A stretch of DNA of 64,000 nt from Pseudoxanthomonas mexicana (GTDB taxonomy: Bacteria > Pseudomonadota > Gammaproteobacteria > Xanthomonadales > Xanthomonadaceae): positions 1-64,000 of the forward strand of contig NZ_PDWV01000004.1 of NCBI RefSeq assembly GCF_010093385.1, written 5' to 3'. Position 1 is the first letter of the stretch; every line of letters begins with the position of its first letter. The notes beneath the pieces are model-generated. The model was given only the letters and a program-made list of their open reading frames with translations. It was not told the DNA's origin and made no database searches. Positions 15,914 to 25,502 of the stretch are shown here, in pieces. A program made the position numbers and the translations under genes.

Positions 15914-16312
15914 TCAGCCGGCGCGCGGGAGCCGGGCGACGACCTTGATCTCGAAATCGAAGCCGGCCAGCCAGGTCACGCCGAGCGCGGTCCAGCTCGG
16001 GTACGGCGGCTGAGGGAACATGTCGTTCTTGACCGCCAGCACGGTGTCGAACTGGCGCTCGGGATCGGTGTGGAAGGTGGTCACGTCCACGATGTCGTCC
16101 GGGCTGCAGCCCGCGGCACGCAGGGTCGCCTGCAGGTTGGCGAACGCCAGGCGCACCTGCGCTTCGAAATCCGGCTCGGGCGAGCCGTCCGCGAGGCTGC
16201 CCACCTGCCCCGACACGAACAGGAAGCCATCGGCGCGCACCGCGGGCGAATAGCGGTGATGTTCGTATAGGGCCTGGCGGCCGGCGGGAAACACGACGTC
16301 ACGGGGAGGCAT
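15914..16312 (-). CDS. RidA family protein (YjgF/YER057c/UK114)
   Basis: Homotrimeric enamine/imine deaminase-type protein of 132 residues. Visible family elements are YSPAVRADGFLFVSGQVG near the N-terminus, the helix VRLAFANLQATLRAAG, and VDVTTFHTD. The conserved arginine of archetypal RidA near the C-terminus is not obvious, so it may be one of the Rid1-7 side groups with another role. An AGGAG site precedes the ATG. It is divergent from a LysR gene, with a palindrome between them. Confidence 0.88.
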   Translation of the reverse strand: MPPRDVVFPAGRQALYEHHRYSPAVRADGFLFVSGQVGSLADGSPEPDFEAQVRLAFANLQATLRAAGCSPDDIVDVTTFHTDPERQFDTVLAVKNDMFPQPPYPSWTALGVTWLAGFDFEIKVVARLPRAG

Positions 16313-16407
16313 GGGGAATCTCCTGGGCGGGGCCGGCGGCCCCGATCTATGCGGACCACTCTCGGCAGGACGGCGACCGGGATATACGGCGCGATCCGGG
16401 GATCACC

Positions 16408-16424
16408 GTTTGTAGAATCCAAAC
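16408..16424. promoter_or_regulatory. Candidate LysR operator palindrome
   Basis: GTTTG-N7-CAAAC lies 24 bases before the LysR start and 96 before ridA, in their shared divergent region. Size and symmetry suit a LysR-type recognition site, which would give autoregulation and control of ridA. Confidence 0.5.
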
Positions 16425-16447
16425 AATTCCCGCTTCCAGGAGCCCGC

Positions 16448-17371
16448 ATGGACCGCATCGATGCGATGCAGGCCTTCGTCCGCGTGGTGGAAACCGGCAG
16501 CTTCACCCGGGCCGCCGACACGCTGCAGACCAGCCGCACGCGGGTGACCCAGCTGGTGCAGCAGCTGGAGACGCACCTGCGCGTGAAGCTGCTCCACCGC
16601 CCCACGCGCCGGGTCAGTGCGACGGCCGATGGCGCGGCGTACTACGAACGGGTCGTGCGCCTGCTGGCCGACCTGGACGACGCCGAGACCAGCCTGTCGG
16701 CCGCCTCGGACGCACCGCGCGGACGCCTGCGCGTGGACGTACCGGCGCCACTGGCCAGCCTGATCGTGGTGCCGGCCCTGCCCGCCTTCCACGCGCGCTA
16801 TCCGGACATCCAGCTGGACCTGGGCGCCAGCGACCGCAAGGTGGACCTGATCGACGAGAACGTGGACTGCGTGGTGCGCGGCGGCGAGCTGACCGAACCG
16901 TCGCTGCGCGCGCGCCACGTGGCCGACCTGGCGCTGGGGGTGTATGCCGCACCCGCCTATCTGGCGCGCGTGGGGACGCCCGCGCATCCGCAGGCGCTGG
17001 AAAGCGACCCCCATCGCATCGTCGGCTATCGCGGCGCGCGCACGGGCGCGCCGCCGGCGTACGCGATGCAGCGCGGCAGCGAGCAGGTGCGTGTCCACGG
17101 CCGGCATGTGCTGTCGGTGGACGACGGCAACGCCTATCTCGCCGCCGGCCTCGCCGGCCTGGGCGTGCTGTGGCTGCCGCAATACATGGCGCGCACGCCG
17201 GTCGCGCGTGGCGAGCTGGTGCCGCTGTTCGAGGACTGGCAGCTCGCGCCGATGCCGCTGTACGTGGCCTTCCCGCCCAGCCGGCATGTCAGCCGCAAGC
17301 TGCGGGTGTTCATCGACTGGATCGTGGAACTGCTGGCCGGGCACGCACCGGCCATCACGCCGCCGGGATGA
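16448..17371 (+). CDS. LysR-family transcriptional regulator
   Basis: 307 residues. An N-terminal winged helix (MDRIDAMQAFVRVVETGSF, then RAADTLQTSRTRVTQLVQQLE) occupies about residues 1-60. A substrate-binding periplasmic-protein-like domain (about 90-295) follows, with the RLRVDVPAPLASLIV start and the AGLGVLWLPQYM segment. It resembles the large CrgA/YafC subgroup. It is divergently transcribed from ridA, so that gene is its most likely target. The inducer is unknown. Confidence 0.9.
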   Translation: MDRIDAMQAFVRVVETGSFTRAADTLQTSRTRVTQLVQQLETHLRVKLLHRPTRRVSATADGAAYYERVVRLLADLDDAETSLSAASDAPRGRLRVDVPAPLASLIVVPALPAFHARYPDIQLDLGASDRKVDLIDENVDCVVRGGELTEPSLRARHVADLALGVYAAPAYLARVGTPAHPQALESDPHRIVGYRGARTGAPPAYAMQRGSEQVRVHGRHVLSVDDGNAYLAAGLAGLGVLWLPQYMARTPVARGELVPLFEDWQLAPMPLYVAFPPSRHVSRKLRVFIDWIVELLAGHAPAITPPG

Positions 17372-17470
17372 TGCAGGCGCGGCACGTCACCTGATCGCCA
17401 TGCAACGCCGCGCAGACGGCCCATGGCGCAGGGCCGCCGTGCAACCAGCCCCGCCGTTGCGCAGCCGACG

Positions 17471-17980
17471 CTAGGGCCTGAGCCAGTGCAGCATGTCCGG
17501 ATAGCGGCCGCCGGTATCTCCGTCGGACAGCGGCCCGACCACCGTCATGCCACAGCGCGCCAGTCCCGCGCTGCCCGGATACACGCCCATCGAGAACGTG
17601 GCGATCAGCGCCTCCGCATGGCCGTGGTACCCGCCCGGGTGGAACAGCACCGCCGCATCCAGGCCGATCTTCACGCAGGCGGCGTACGCCCAGGCGGTCG
17701 CTTCGGCTTCGCCACCGTGGGCGGGCTCGTCCTGCGTGGCCAGCGCGTCGGACAGCGCGGCACGCGAGGCGGCGGGCGTCACCGCGATGTGGCCCGCCTC
17801 GTGCAGCAGGTCGCCCGGCCATTGCAGACGCTGGCGGTCGAACACCAGCGTGCCGTGGTGGATGCGGACGCCCGGCAGGAAACAATCGTCCGGCAGGCTG
17901 CCTTCCGTCACCGGAAGGCCGATCCCGCGCAGAAAGGCCACGATCCTGTCCGTCGCTCCTGCCTGGTCTTCCCCCTGCAC
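17471..17980 (-). CDS. Hypothetical protein with an HEAGH zinc-protease-like motif
   Basis: 169 residues with a GTG start supported by a GGGGAG site. The sequence LLHEAGHIAVTP gives H60-E61-x-x-H64, a metallopeptidase-type motif. E91 in GGEAEATAWAYAA is a reasonable third ligand (a downstream helix ExxA). There is no signal peptide or membrane segment. It does not match a family I can name; similarity to M78/DUF955-type peptidases is only at motif level. Stand-alone gene. Confidence 0.6.
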   Translation of the reverse strand: MQGEDQAGATDRIVAFLRGIGLPVTEGSLPDDCFLPGVRIHHGTLVFDRQRLQWPGDLLHEAGHIAVTPAASRAALSDALATQDEPAHGGEAEATAWAYAACVKIGLDAAVLFHPGGYHGHAEALIATFSMGVYPGSAGLARCGMTVVGPLSDGDTGGRYPDMLHWLRP

Positions 17981-18122
17981 GATGTTGCTCCCCGACGACG
18001 CCGTCGCACGATGATAGGGGCAGGCAGCCGCCCTCGCCTCGTATCCCTGCCGGGCTTCGCCGGCTCGGCCAACCCTGTTGCGCTACGCCAGACCGCCCTG
18101 ATGCCGGGGGCGGCCGGCCGGC

Positions 18123-19601
18123 TCAATGCCCTGCATTGAAGCCCGCTGCCTCGTCGCGATGCGTACCCAGCCGGTCCACCAGCGACTCGCTGGCGTGGTT
18201 CAGGCCTTTCACCTCCACCTCCGCGCCGTGGCGACGCAGCTTCAGCACCACCCGGTCCAGTGCGGCCACGGCGCTGGTATCCCAGAAATGCGCCTGGTCC
18301 AGGTCGATCACCACCTTCCGCGCCGCATGCAGGTAGTCGAAGCTGTTGGCGAACTGCACCGCAGAGGCGAAGAACACCTGCCCGCGCACCGTGTACACGC
18401 GCGTGCCGTCGGGGTGGTCCTGGTCTTCCACCTGCAGCATGGCGCTGACCCGCCGCGTGAACGACAGCGCCGTCAGCAGCACGCCGGTCAGCACGCCCTT
18501 GGCCAGATCATGCGTGGCCACGGTCACGACGACCGTGCCGATCATGATCAGGTTGGCGGTGCGAGGATGGGTCTTCAGCTCGGCGAAGCTCTTCCAGTGG
18601 AAGGTGCCGATGCTGACCATGATCATCACCGCCACCAGCGCGGCCATCGGGATCTGCGAGACCCAGCCGGACGCGTAGACCACCAGCAACAGCAGCAGCA
18701 CGCCCGCCACCAGGCACGACAGGCGACCGCGGCCACCGGAAGAGACGTTGATGACCGACTGCCCGATCATGGCGCACCCCGCCATGCCGCCGAAGAAGCC
18801 GGTGACGATATTGGCCGCGCCTTGGCCGGCGCATTCGCGGCGACGGTTCGTGGGCGTGTCGGTCATGTCCTCGACGATCTGGGCCGTCATCAGCGACTCC
18901 AGCAGGCCCACCACGGCCAGCGTGGCCGAGACCGGCAGCAGGATCTTCAGCGTGTCCAGCGTCCACGGGATATCCGGGAACAGGAACGCCGGCAGGCTGT
19001 CGGGCAACGCGCCCATGTCGCCGACCGTGCGGATGTCCAGGCCCAGCCAGAGGCAGGCGATGGTCAGCACCACGATGGCCACCAGCGGCGACGGCACGAC
19101 GTTCGTCACCCGCGGCAGCAGGTAGATGATCGCCAGGCCCGCTGCGCACACCGCGTAGACGGTCCATGGCATGCCGATCAGTTCCGGCAGCTGCGCCATA
19201 AAGATCAGGATGGCGAGCGCGTTGACGAAGCCCACCACCACCGAGCGCGACACGAAGCGCATCAGCGTGTTCAGGCGCAGCGCGGCGGCCAGCAACTGCA
19301 GCAGGCCGGCCAGGATGGTGGCGGCGAACAGGTACTGCAGGCCGTGGTCCTTCACCAGGTCCACCATCACCAGCGCCATGGCACCGGTGGCGGCGGAAAT
19401 CATGCCGGGGCGGCCACCGGCGATGGCCGTGACCACGGCGATGCAGAACGACGCGTACAGGCCGACCTTGGGATCGACGCCGGCGATCAGGGAGAACGCG
19501 ATGGCCTCTGGGATGAGGGCCAGCGCAACGAGGATGCCGGACAGGATGTCGGCACGGACATTGCCGAACCACTGCTCACGCAGCGGGTAATTGACGGACA
19601 T
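18123..19601 (-). CDS. SulP family anion transporter with STAS domain
   Basis: 492 residues. About 11-14 membrane segments (roughly 10-390) are followed by a cytoplasmic STAS domain (about 400-490; [37 protein letters not shown]). Family knowledge: SulP proteins carry sulfate, bicarbonate or dicarboxylates, often as sodium or proton symporters. The signature [19 protein letters not shown] is present near the N-terminus. The start at 19601 ([10 protein letters not shown]) was chosen for its GGAG site and the usual N-terminus. Substrate cannot be assigned. Confidence 0.88.
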   Translation of the reverse strand: MSVNYPLREQWFGNVRADILSGILVALALIPEAIAFSLIAGVDPKVGLYASFCIAVVTAIAGGRPGMISAATGAMALVMVDLVKDHGLQYLFAATILAGLLQLLAAALRLNTLMRFVSRSVVVGFVNALAILIFMAQLPELIGMPWTVYAVCAAGLAIIYLLPRVTNVVPSPLVAIVVLTIACLWLGLDIRTVGDMGALPDSLPAFLFPDIPWTLDTLKILLPVSATLAVVGLLESLMTAQIVEDMTDTPTNRRRECAGQGAANIVTGFFGGMAGCAMIGQSVINVSSGGRGRLSCLVAGVLLLLLVVYASGWVSQIPMAALVAVMIMVSIGTFHWKSFAELKTHPRTANLIMIGTVVVTVATHDLAKGVLTGVLLTALSFTRRVSAMLQVEDQDHPDGTRVYTVRGQVFFASAVQFANSFDYLHAARKVVIDLDQAHFWDTSAVAALDRVVLKLRRHGAEVEVKGLNHASESLVDRLGTHRDEAAGFNAGH

Positions 19602-19801
19602 GGGATGACTCCGGCGCCAGAAGGGCGCGCACAACGAACGAAAGGAAAGGACCCTTGGGCCGCGGGAAGCGCGGCGGCATGACGCCAGCGTCGAAGGGTC
19701 AGGGCGGCGTCATCGGACCGGCGCGGAAAATCGGGTGGCCGGCAGTGTATGGCAACGCAACAGGTGCCTCAAGGCGGGCATCGCGCGCGTAAGCTGTCGC
19801 C

Positions 19802-20836
19802 ATGACGACGTTCGCATCGCTGCTGGGCACCGCGCTTCCACTGATCCAGGCCCCCATGGCCGGCGCGCAGGATAAAGTGCTGGCCCTCGCGGTTGCCCGC
19901 GCCGGCGGCCTGGGATCGCTGCCCTGCGCGCTGCTGGAGCCCGCTCGGCTGGAAGCCGCGCTGCAGGCCTTCGCCGCGCTGCCGCAACCGATCAACCTCA
20001 ACTTCTTCTGCCACACCATGGCCGAACCCGATCCCGACGCGGAGCAGCGCTGGCGGCAGGCCCTGGCCCCGTACTACGACGAATACGGCATCGTCCCGCC
20101 CACGCCGTCCACCGAAGGCGCACGCCGGCCGCTGGATGCGGCGACGGTGGATCTGCTGGCAGCGTTCCGTCCCCGCATCGTCAGCTTCCACTTCGGCCTG
20201 CCCGATGCCGCGCTGCTGGCGCGCATCAAGGCCTGGGGCGCGGTGGTGCTGTCCTCGGCGACGACGGTGGAGGAAGGCGTGTGGCTGCAACGCCATGGTG
20301 CGGATGCGGTGATCGCGCAGGGCATCGAGGCCGGCGGCCACCGCGGCCATTTCCTGTCCGACGACCTGTCGCGGCAGCCGACCACACACGCGCTGGTGAC
20401 GGCGCTGGCACGGACGTTGACGGTGCCGGTGATCGCCGCGGGCGGCGTGGGCGACCGCGCCGACGTGCGCAGGCTGCTGGACGCAGGCGCCAGCGCGGTG
20501 CAGGCCGGCACGGCCTATCTGCTGTGCCCGGAGGCCACTCCCTCGCCGGTCCATCGCGCCGCCCTGGTGCAGCCGGCGCGCGAGGCCGCGCTGACCAACC
20601 TGTTCAGCGGCCGGCCCGCACGCGGTCTGGTCAACCGATTGATGCGCGAGCTGGGTCCGCTGTCGGACCGGGCGCCCGCCTTCCCCTGGGCTTCGCAGGC
20701 GCTCGCGCCGCTGCGTGCCGCCGCCGAGGCGAGCGGCCGCGACGACTTTTCACCGCTTTGGTCCGGCGCCCGGCCCGGCACGCTGGCCGGCCTGGATGCC
20801 GCACAGGTGACACGCCGCCTGCTGGGCGTGGACTGA
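19802..20836 (+). CDS. Nitronate monooxygenase family flavoprotein
   Basis: FMN-dependent TIM-barrel enzyme of 344 residues related to 2-nitropropane dioxygenase. Features seen: the N-terminal PLIQAPMAGAQ, the flavin-binding block AQGIEAGGHRGHF (about 180-192) with the catalytic-type histidine, and the phosphate loop PVIAAGGVGDRADV. Family knowledge: it oxidises toxic alkyl nitronates. The related enoyl-ACP reductase FabK is possible but less likely. The ribosome site is poor. Monocistronic by spacing. Confidence 0.85.
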   Translation: MTTFASLLGTALPLIQAPMAGAQDKVLALAVARAGGLGSLPCALLEPARLEAALQAFAALPQPINLNFFCHTMAEPDPDAEQRWRQALAPYYDEYGIVPPTPSTEGARRPLDAATVDLLAAFRPRIVSFHFGLPDAALLARIKAWGAVVLSSATTVEEGVWLQRHGADAVIAQGIEAGGHRGHFLSDDLSRQPTTHALVTALARTLTVPVIAAGGVGDRADVRRLLDAGASAVQAGTAYLLCPEATPSPVHRAALVQPAREAALTNLFSGRPARGLVNRLMRELGPLSDRAPAFPWASQALAPLRAAAEASGRDDFSPLWSGARPGTLAGLDAAQVTRRLLGVD

Positions 20837-20984
20837 GCGCACGGCGCGCACAGGCGGCGGGATTCGCGCGGGCTGCAGCGGGTTCGATCCGCGCCAGCGG
20901 GGTTTCGTCGCAAGTCCGTTGCGGAGGAGGCGCACAGGATCAACGCTGTCGCCATTCGATCTCTCGTGCCCGAGGACCCGGAAC

Positions 20985-21209
20985 ATGAAGACCCTGATCG
21001 CGCTGCTGGCCTGGTGCCTGCTGTTCGTCCTGTGCTGGCCGCTCGCCCTGCTGGCGCTGGTGGCCTGGCCGCTGGTCTGGCTGCTGTCGCTGCCGTTCCG
21101 GCTGGTCGGCATCACCTGCTCGGCGCTGTTCGCGTTCCTGCGTGCACTGCTGATGCTGCCGGCGCGCCTGCTGGGCGGGCGTCCGCAGGCACCGCTGGTG
21201 TCGGCATGA
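20985..21209 (+). CDS. Small two-span membrane protein
   Basis: 74 residues, dominated by hydrophobic segments (about 3-22 and 24-40, with a third weaker one at 44-60), rich in Leu and Trp. No named family recognised. It is coupled by an ATGA overlap to the following NTF2-like gene, so the two are probably one unit. Confidence 0.6.
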   Translation: MKTLIALLAWCLLFVLCWPLALLALVAWPLVWLLSLPFRLVGITCSALFAFLRALLMLPARLLGGRPQAPLVSA

Positions 21210-21814
21210 CCCGGGCACGTTCGCGCCTGGCGAAGGCCGCGCTGACCGGCCTGATGGGCAGCATGCTGCTGTTCGGCGCGGTGGAATCCGCCGCCGCGGC
21301 CGAGCGTTCGCCCGAGCAGCTCACGCAGGTGATCGACGGGCTGGACACCGCGGTCTTCGATGCGTTCAACCGCTGCGCCGATCCTGCCCGACTGGCGGAA
21401 CACGCGGCCTACTTCGACGCGGCGGTGGAGTTCTACCACGACAACGGCGGCGTCACCTGGAGCCGCGACGAGATGATCGAGCGCACGCGCGCCCACGGGT
21501 GCGGGAACTACCGGCGCGGGCGCGTGCCGGGCACGCTGAAGGTCTTCCCGATCAAGGATTTCGGCGCCATCGCGCAGGGCACGCACCGTTTCTGCCCGAT
21601 GGGGTCGACCGCCTGTGCGGGCGAAGCGGACTTCGTGATGGTGTGGCGCGAGCGCGACGGCCAGTGGCAGGTCACGCGCGTGCTAGCTATGCGCATCGGC
21701 AGGCCACGCACTGAGGGCGCGCGACTTCGCCCCCGCTTCACACAGCCTCCGTCACCGGCGCACGCCAGCCGTGGATCCTGCGTCCGGCATGCCCGCCGCC
21801 GACACGGAGACTGA
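21206..21814 (+). CDS. Secreted NTF2-like (DUF4440) protein with a 3' frameshift
   Basis: A signal peptide (about 1-33, ending SAAAA) precedes an NTF2/DUF4440 fold: FDAAVEFYHDNGGVTW, ADFVMVWRERDGQWQVTRVL. Function unknown; such domains often bind small ligands or act as toxin-immunity scaffolds. The end is odd. In the annotated frame it runs on into Arg/Pro-rich nonsense to 21814. In the alternative frame the family-like ending SYAHRQATH and a stop appear at 21714. One base seems to be missing near 21684 (CTAGCTAT where CTNAGCTAT would restore VLSYAHR). Either a real mutation or a sequencing error. Confidence 0.75.
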   Translation: MTRARSRLAKAALTGLMGSMLLFGAVESAAAAERSPEQLTQVIDGLDTAVFDAFNRCADPARLAEHAAYFDAAVEFYHDNGGVTWSRDEMIERTRAHGCGNYRRGRVPGTLKVFPIKDFGAIAQGTHRFCPMGSTACAGEADFVMVWRERDGQWQVTRVLAMRIGRPRTEGARLRPRFTQPPSPAHASRGSCVRHARRRHGD

Positions 21815-21816
21815 TC

Positions 21817-22383
21817 ATGACGCACGACACCTATCGCAACGCGATCGCCTGGATACGGGTATTGCGCCCGCTCGTGTGGGCTGGCGCGGCCCTGTTGCTG
21901 CTGACGCCGTGGGTCGCGATGCGTTTCACGGACGAGGTGGCATGGACGGGAGGCGACTTCGTGGTGTTCGGCGCGATGCTGCTGGCCGGCTGTGTCGCCT
22001 TCGAGACGACGGCGCGTGCCGCGCGCGTGCCCAGCTACCTGCTGGCCGGCGCCATCTCCATCGGCGCCGGCTTCCTGCTGCTGTGGGCGAACCTGGCCGT
22101 GGGCATCGTCGATGAACCGGGCCATCGTGCCAACCTGCTCTTCCTTGGCGTGCTGGTGGTCGGCGCGCTCGGCGCCGGCGTTGCCAGGTTGCAGGCGCGT
22201 GGAATGTCCCGTGTGCTCGTCGCGATGGCGCTGGCACAGATGGCGGCGGGCGGCATCGCGATGGGCATGGACACGCAGGAATCACCGACGTTCGTGCTGG
22301 CCTTCACCGGCCTGTATGTCGTCGCCTGGCTGTTGTCCGCACTGCTGTTCCACAAAGCGGCCAGAGCACTTGCTGCCGGCTGA
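21817..22383 (+). CDS. Hypothetical multi-span membrane protein
   Basis: 188 residues with about six hydrophobic helices (roughly 15-35, 45-62, 70-92, 101-120, 128-148, 155-176). No conserved catalytic motif or known family recognised. A good ACGGAGA site precedes the ATG. It ends immediately before the convergent minus-strand gene. Confidence 0.6.
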   Translation: MTHDTYRNAIAWIRVLRPLVWAGAALLLLTPWVAMRFTDEVAWTGGDFVVFGAMLLAGCVAFETTARAARVPSYLLAGAISIGAGFLLLWANLAVGIVDEPGHRANLLFLGVLVVGALGAGVARLQARGMSRVLVAMALAQMAAGGIAMGMDTQESPTFVLAFTGLYVVAWLLSALLFHKAARALAAG

Positions 22384-22815
22384 TCAACGCGGCTTCGGGT
22401 GCCAGAGCGCGTTGACGATGATCCAGCGGTCGCCGAAGCGGCCCATGTGGAAGTGATCGACGAACCACGGCGTCTCCAGGCGGACGGCCGCCGTCTCGGC
22501 GGTAACGTCGAGGATGCGGCAGCTGCGGTTCCACTGGTCCTTCGGTGTCTTCAGTACGCCCTGCCGGGTCAGCGAGACCAGTTCGTCCTTCGACATACGG
22601 CGCAGGCCGAGGCGCTCGTCGGGCGTGTCGCCGATGACGGCGCGCTTGGCCAGGTCCGGGTGCAGCGCGCGTGCCACGCGCGCCGGGTCGGCTTCCAGCA
22701 GGCCGTCGATGTAGTCCAGGCAGGTCGCCTCGATGGCGGCCAGGGTGGCGGCATCGGCCGCAGGGGCGGGGGTGGAGGCAGCGGTGGCCGCCATGACCAG
22801 GGACAGCAGGGACAT
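22384..22815 (-). CDS. Secreted lumazine-binding/NTF2-like protein
   Basis: 143 residues after choosing the ATG at 22815, which has a GAGGAA site. A signal peptide (about 1-22, ending at PAPAADA) is followed by an NTF2-like fold of the putative lumazine-binding type: CLDYIDGLLEADPARVARAL, then WFVDHFHMGRFGDRWIIVNALW. These proteins have no settled function; many sit near hydrolases. It is the second NTF2-like secreted protein within 1.5 kb. Confidence 0.75.
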   Translation of the reverse strand: MSLLSLVMAATAASTPAPAADAATLAAIEATCLDYIDGLLEADPARVARALHPDLAKRAVIGDTPDERLGLRRMSKDELVSLTRQGVLKTPKDQWNRSCRILDVTAETAAVRLETPWFVDHFHMGRFGDRWIIVNALWHPKPR

Positions 22816-22891
22816 GGGAATTCCTCTCGGTGCGGGGCGGGCCATGCTCGCCGGCCCGCCCCGCGCCCACACGTGCCGGAAGTCTGCCGGG

Positions 22892-23323
22892 CTACAGGTA
22901 GCCGGGGTTCACCGGCGAATGGTCCCAGTCGTCGTGGCGGCCGTTTTCGTATTGAACGGGAATGGCGGCCAGCTGCGCATCGTCCATGCCGTCCAGCGTG
23001 GCCACGTTGACGGCATGGAACCATCCATCGAACGGCGCCATGTCCAGGTAGCCCTTGCTGAAGCCACGCACCCCGCAATGGCCGCAGAAGTAATGGTGCA
23101 CGTGGCCGTCGGGCCAGGACGAGTCGCGTGCCCGGTAGTCCGACAGGACGTCGGCGCCCTGCAGCAGTCGGAAGCTGCCCTCCCCCAGTGCGAACGCCTT
23201 CCACATGCGGGTCTTCAGGCAGAAGCGGCAGTTGCAGCGGCGCGTGCCCGCGGCAAGGTCCAGCTCGCATTCATAGCGGACGGCGCCGCAGTGGCAGCTG
23301 CCGGTGTAGGTGTGCGTGGCCAT
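22892..23323 (-). CDS. GFA family zinc protein (glutathione-dependent formaldehyde-activating-like)
   Basis: 143 residues. Two zinc sites are visible: C10-x-C12 with C30-x-C32-xx-C35, the latter two sets forming the family's CxC...CNCxxC pattern, and a later FCGHCGV pair near residue 95. Family knowledge: Gfa binds a glutathione-formaldehyde adduct, although most homologues have untested roles. The start at 23323 (MATHTYTGSCHCG) is the conserved one. It follows a YciI gene by 14 bases on the same strand. Confidence 0.85.
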   Translation of the reverse strand: MATHTYTGSCHCGAVRYECELDLAAGTRRCNCRFCLKTRMWKAFALGEGSFRLLQGADVLSDYRARDSSWPDGHVHHYFCGHCGVRGFSKGYLDMAPFDGWFHAVNVATLDGMDDAQLAAIPVQYENGRHDDWDHSPVNPGYL

Positions 23324-23337
23324 GATCGCGGCCCGGA

Positions 23338-23709
23338 TCAGGCGCGACCGCAGCCGCCGGACGGCGACTCTTCGATCGGCCGCACTTCGCATTCGATGTC
23401 CCACTCGTCGCCATGCACCTGCAGGAAGCGGCGGGTTACGGCGAGGGCCTCGTCCAGCGAGTCCGCCTTGAGGATGGCGTAGCCGCCGATCACCTCCCGG
23501 GCCTCGGCGAACGGTCCGTCGGTCACGGTGATGCGGCCGTGTTGGGAGCGCACGCGCGCACCGTGCGACGAAGGCAGCAGGCCGGCGGTATCCAACAGTA
23601 CGCCCGCGGCGGACAGCTCGCCGATCAGCGCCATCATCTCGTCCATCAGCCGCTGGCTCGGCTGTTGGTCGGTGGTTTCGTCAACCCGGATCATCGAAAG
23701 GAATCGCAT
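23338..23709 (-). CDS. YciI-like (DGPF) family protein
   Basis: 123 residues beginning MRFLSMIRVDE, with the family's DGPFAEAREVIGGYAILKADS block around residues 64-84 and a C-terminal IEECEVRP-like acidic segment. An AGGAGG site stands before the ATG at 23709. In many genomes this family (PhnB/YCII-type) sits beside ECF sigma factors, but none is present here. It is likely co-transcribed with the GFA gene downstream. Confidence 0.85.
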   Translation of the reverse strand: MRFLSMIRVDETTDQQPSQRLMDEMMALIGELSAAGVLLDTAGLLPSSHGARVRSQHGRITVTDGPFAEAREVIGGYAILKADSLDEALAVTRRFLQVHGDEWDIECEVRPIEESPSGGCGRA

Positions 23710-23779
23710 GCATGGCCTCCTGGGCACGGAATGTGTCAGGACGACGAACGGGGATGCGCGGATTCGACAGACCGGCGGC

Positions 23780-25006
23780 TCAGGGCAGCCAGAGTTTTTC
23801 CAGCTCGCGAAAGCCCCACTTCTCCGGCGACTCGATGCCGAGGATGCGCTCCCTGCCATCGCTGGCGGCCAGGTCGATGTCGACCTGCAGCAGCTGGGTG
23901 CGCGACTTGGCCGAATAGAACACGCGCACGCGCGGGGCCAGCAGGGTGGCCGGATTCTGCTCCACCACCACCGCCAGGCGGTCGCTGGACAGGCGGACCA
24001 GGGTGCCCACCGGATAGATGCCGAGGCTGCGCACGAAGGCCTTCAGCAGATCGGCATCGAAATGACCCTGCCAGCCGGCCATGCGACGGAGCGATTCGCC
24101 GGGGTCCCAGCCGGCCTTGTACGGACGGTTGGAGGTGATGGCGTCGTAGACATCGCAGATCGCGCCCATGCGGGTGAGCACCGGCAGGGCGCTGCCCGGC
24201 AGACGGTCGGGATAGCCGGTGCCGTCCACGCGCTCGTGGTGGTGGCGGGTGATGTGCAGCACGCCCTCATGGGTGATGCCGCCCTCGCGCAGCAGGCGCT
24301 CGCCGTGCACCGGGTGCTGGCGGATGACGTCGAATTCCTCGTCGGTCAGCCTGCCGGGCTTGTTCAGCACGTCCAGCGGCATGGCGGCCTTGCCCATGTC
24401 GTGCAGCAGGCCGCCCAGTGCGGCCTCGCGCAGCTGCGCGTCGGTCAGGCCGATCTCGCGGCCCAGCATCACCATCAGGGCGCTCACCGCCACCGAGTGC
24501 AGGTAGGTGTAGCTGTCGGCGTCCTTCAGGCGCGCCACGCTGACCAGCGCGGTGGGATGGCGGTCGACCGAACCGGTGATCTCGTCTATCAGGGGCATCG
24601 CCTGGCCGGCATCGATGCCGCGCCCCAGCCTCGCCTCGCGGAACATGGCCTCCACGGCATCGCGGGCGTCGCCGCAGATGCGGCGGGCACGGGCCAGTTC
24701 GGCGGCGAAGTCGGGCCGACCGTCGGGGACCAGGACGCGGCGCCGCTCGCCCTCCTCGGCAGCGGCGGCTTCCTGCGGCCATGCCGTTGCCTCTTGCGAC
24801 GCGGGTTCGGCATCGGATCCGCCATCCAGTTGGCTGCGCGCCAGGTCCACCACGACCTGCTGCACGCCGCTGTCCTGCAGCTGCGCCAGACGGACCTCGT
24901 CCAGGACGAACGAGGTGCGCCAGAACGGATGCTGCATCCAGGGCCCCAGCAGCCGCTGCACGTGCATGCCGGGCCGGAGCTCCGCAACATCGAAAGTTTT
25001 CAACAT
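23780..25006 (-). CDS. HD-GYP cyclic-di-GMP phosphodiesterase with N-terminal DUF3391
   Basis: 408 residues. The N-terminal DUF3391 (about 1-130; [20 protein letters not shown]) is followed by an HD-GYP domain (about 150-340). Metal-site residues are intact: HDMGK at 202-206, the [12 protein letters not shown] run at 255-266, and later [13 protein letters not shown]. Family knowledge: it hydrolyses c-di-GMP to lower biofilm and raise motility or virulence. The start at 25006 has a GGAG site. It is divergent from a broken GFA gene 95 bases away. Confidence 0.92.
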   Translation of the reverse strand: MLKTFDVAELRPGMHVQRLLGPWMQHPFWRTSFVLDEVRLAQLQDSGVQQVVVDLARSQLDGGSDAEPASQEATAWPQEAAAAEEGERRRVLVPDGRPDFAAELARARRICGDARDAVEAMFREARLGRGIDAGQAMPLIDEITGSVDRHPTALVSVARLKDADSYTYLHSVAVSALMVMLGREIGLTDAQLREAALGGLLHDMGKAAMPLDVLNKPGRLTDEEFDVIRQHPVHGERLLREGGITHEGVLHITRHHHERVDGTGYPDRLPGSALPVLTRMGAICDVYDAITSNRPYKAGWDPGESLRRMAGWQGHFDADLLKAFVRSLGIYPVGTLVRLSSDRLAVVVEQNPATLLAPRVRVFYSAKSRTQLLQVDIDLAASDGRERILGIESPEKWGFRELEKLWLP

Positions 25007-25101
25007 GCACGACTCCGCGGACGGGGCTATCCTCCGGGCTCCGGCGACGCCGGCGGGACAGGCCCGGCCGCCCCAGGGACGATATCGGCACGGGAGGCCA
25101 C

Positions 25102-25502
25102 ATGCTGAAGACCTGTTCCGGCAGCTGCCATTGCGGTGCCGTGCGATTCCAGGCGGACATCGACCTGGCCCAGCCCACCCACCGCTGCAACTGCTCGGTC
25201 TGCCGGCGCAACCGGTTCTGGCCGGCCATGTGCCCCCGGAGCGCTTCCGCCTGCTGGCCGACGACGCACCGACCGAGTACCGCTTCAGCACGCGGCGCAA
25301 CGCGCACTACTTCTGCCGGACCTGCGTCGTGCGCCCGTTCGGCGTGGGCAACGACGTGCCCGACGGGCAGCGCATTTACGGGATGAGCCTGGGCTACCTG
25401 GAGGACGTGACGCCCGAGGAACTGGATGCCGCGCCGATCACGTACGTGGATGGCGCGCACGACCGCTGGGACCACGCACCGGCGATCACCCGCTACCTCT
25501 GA
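25102..25502 (+). pseudogene. GFA family protein, frameshifted
   Basis: ATG at 25102 with a GGGAGG site opens a GFA reading frame ([30 protein letters not shown]). After about residue 43 the homology continues in another frame ([33 protein letters not shown]) to a stop at 25502. One base appears lost near 25229-25231: ATGTG where ATGGTG would restore AMVPPERF. The same kind of loss is seen at 21684. It overlaps the end of the minus-strand amidohydrolase gene by 10 bases. It is a paralogue of the intact GFA at 22892-23323. Confidence 0.85.

Noticed and set aside
19602-19801. Riboswitch or leader RNA upstream of the SulP gene
   Set aside because: Some G/C palindromes but no recognisable aptamer pattern.
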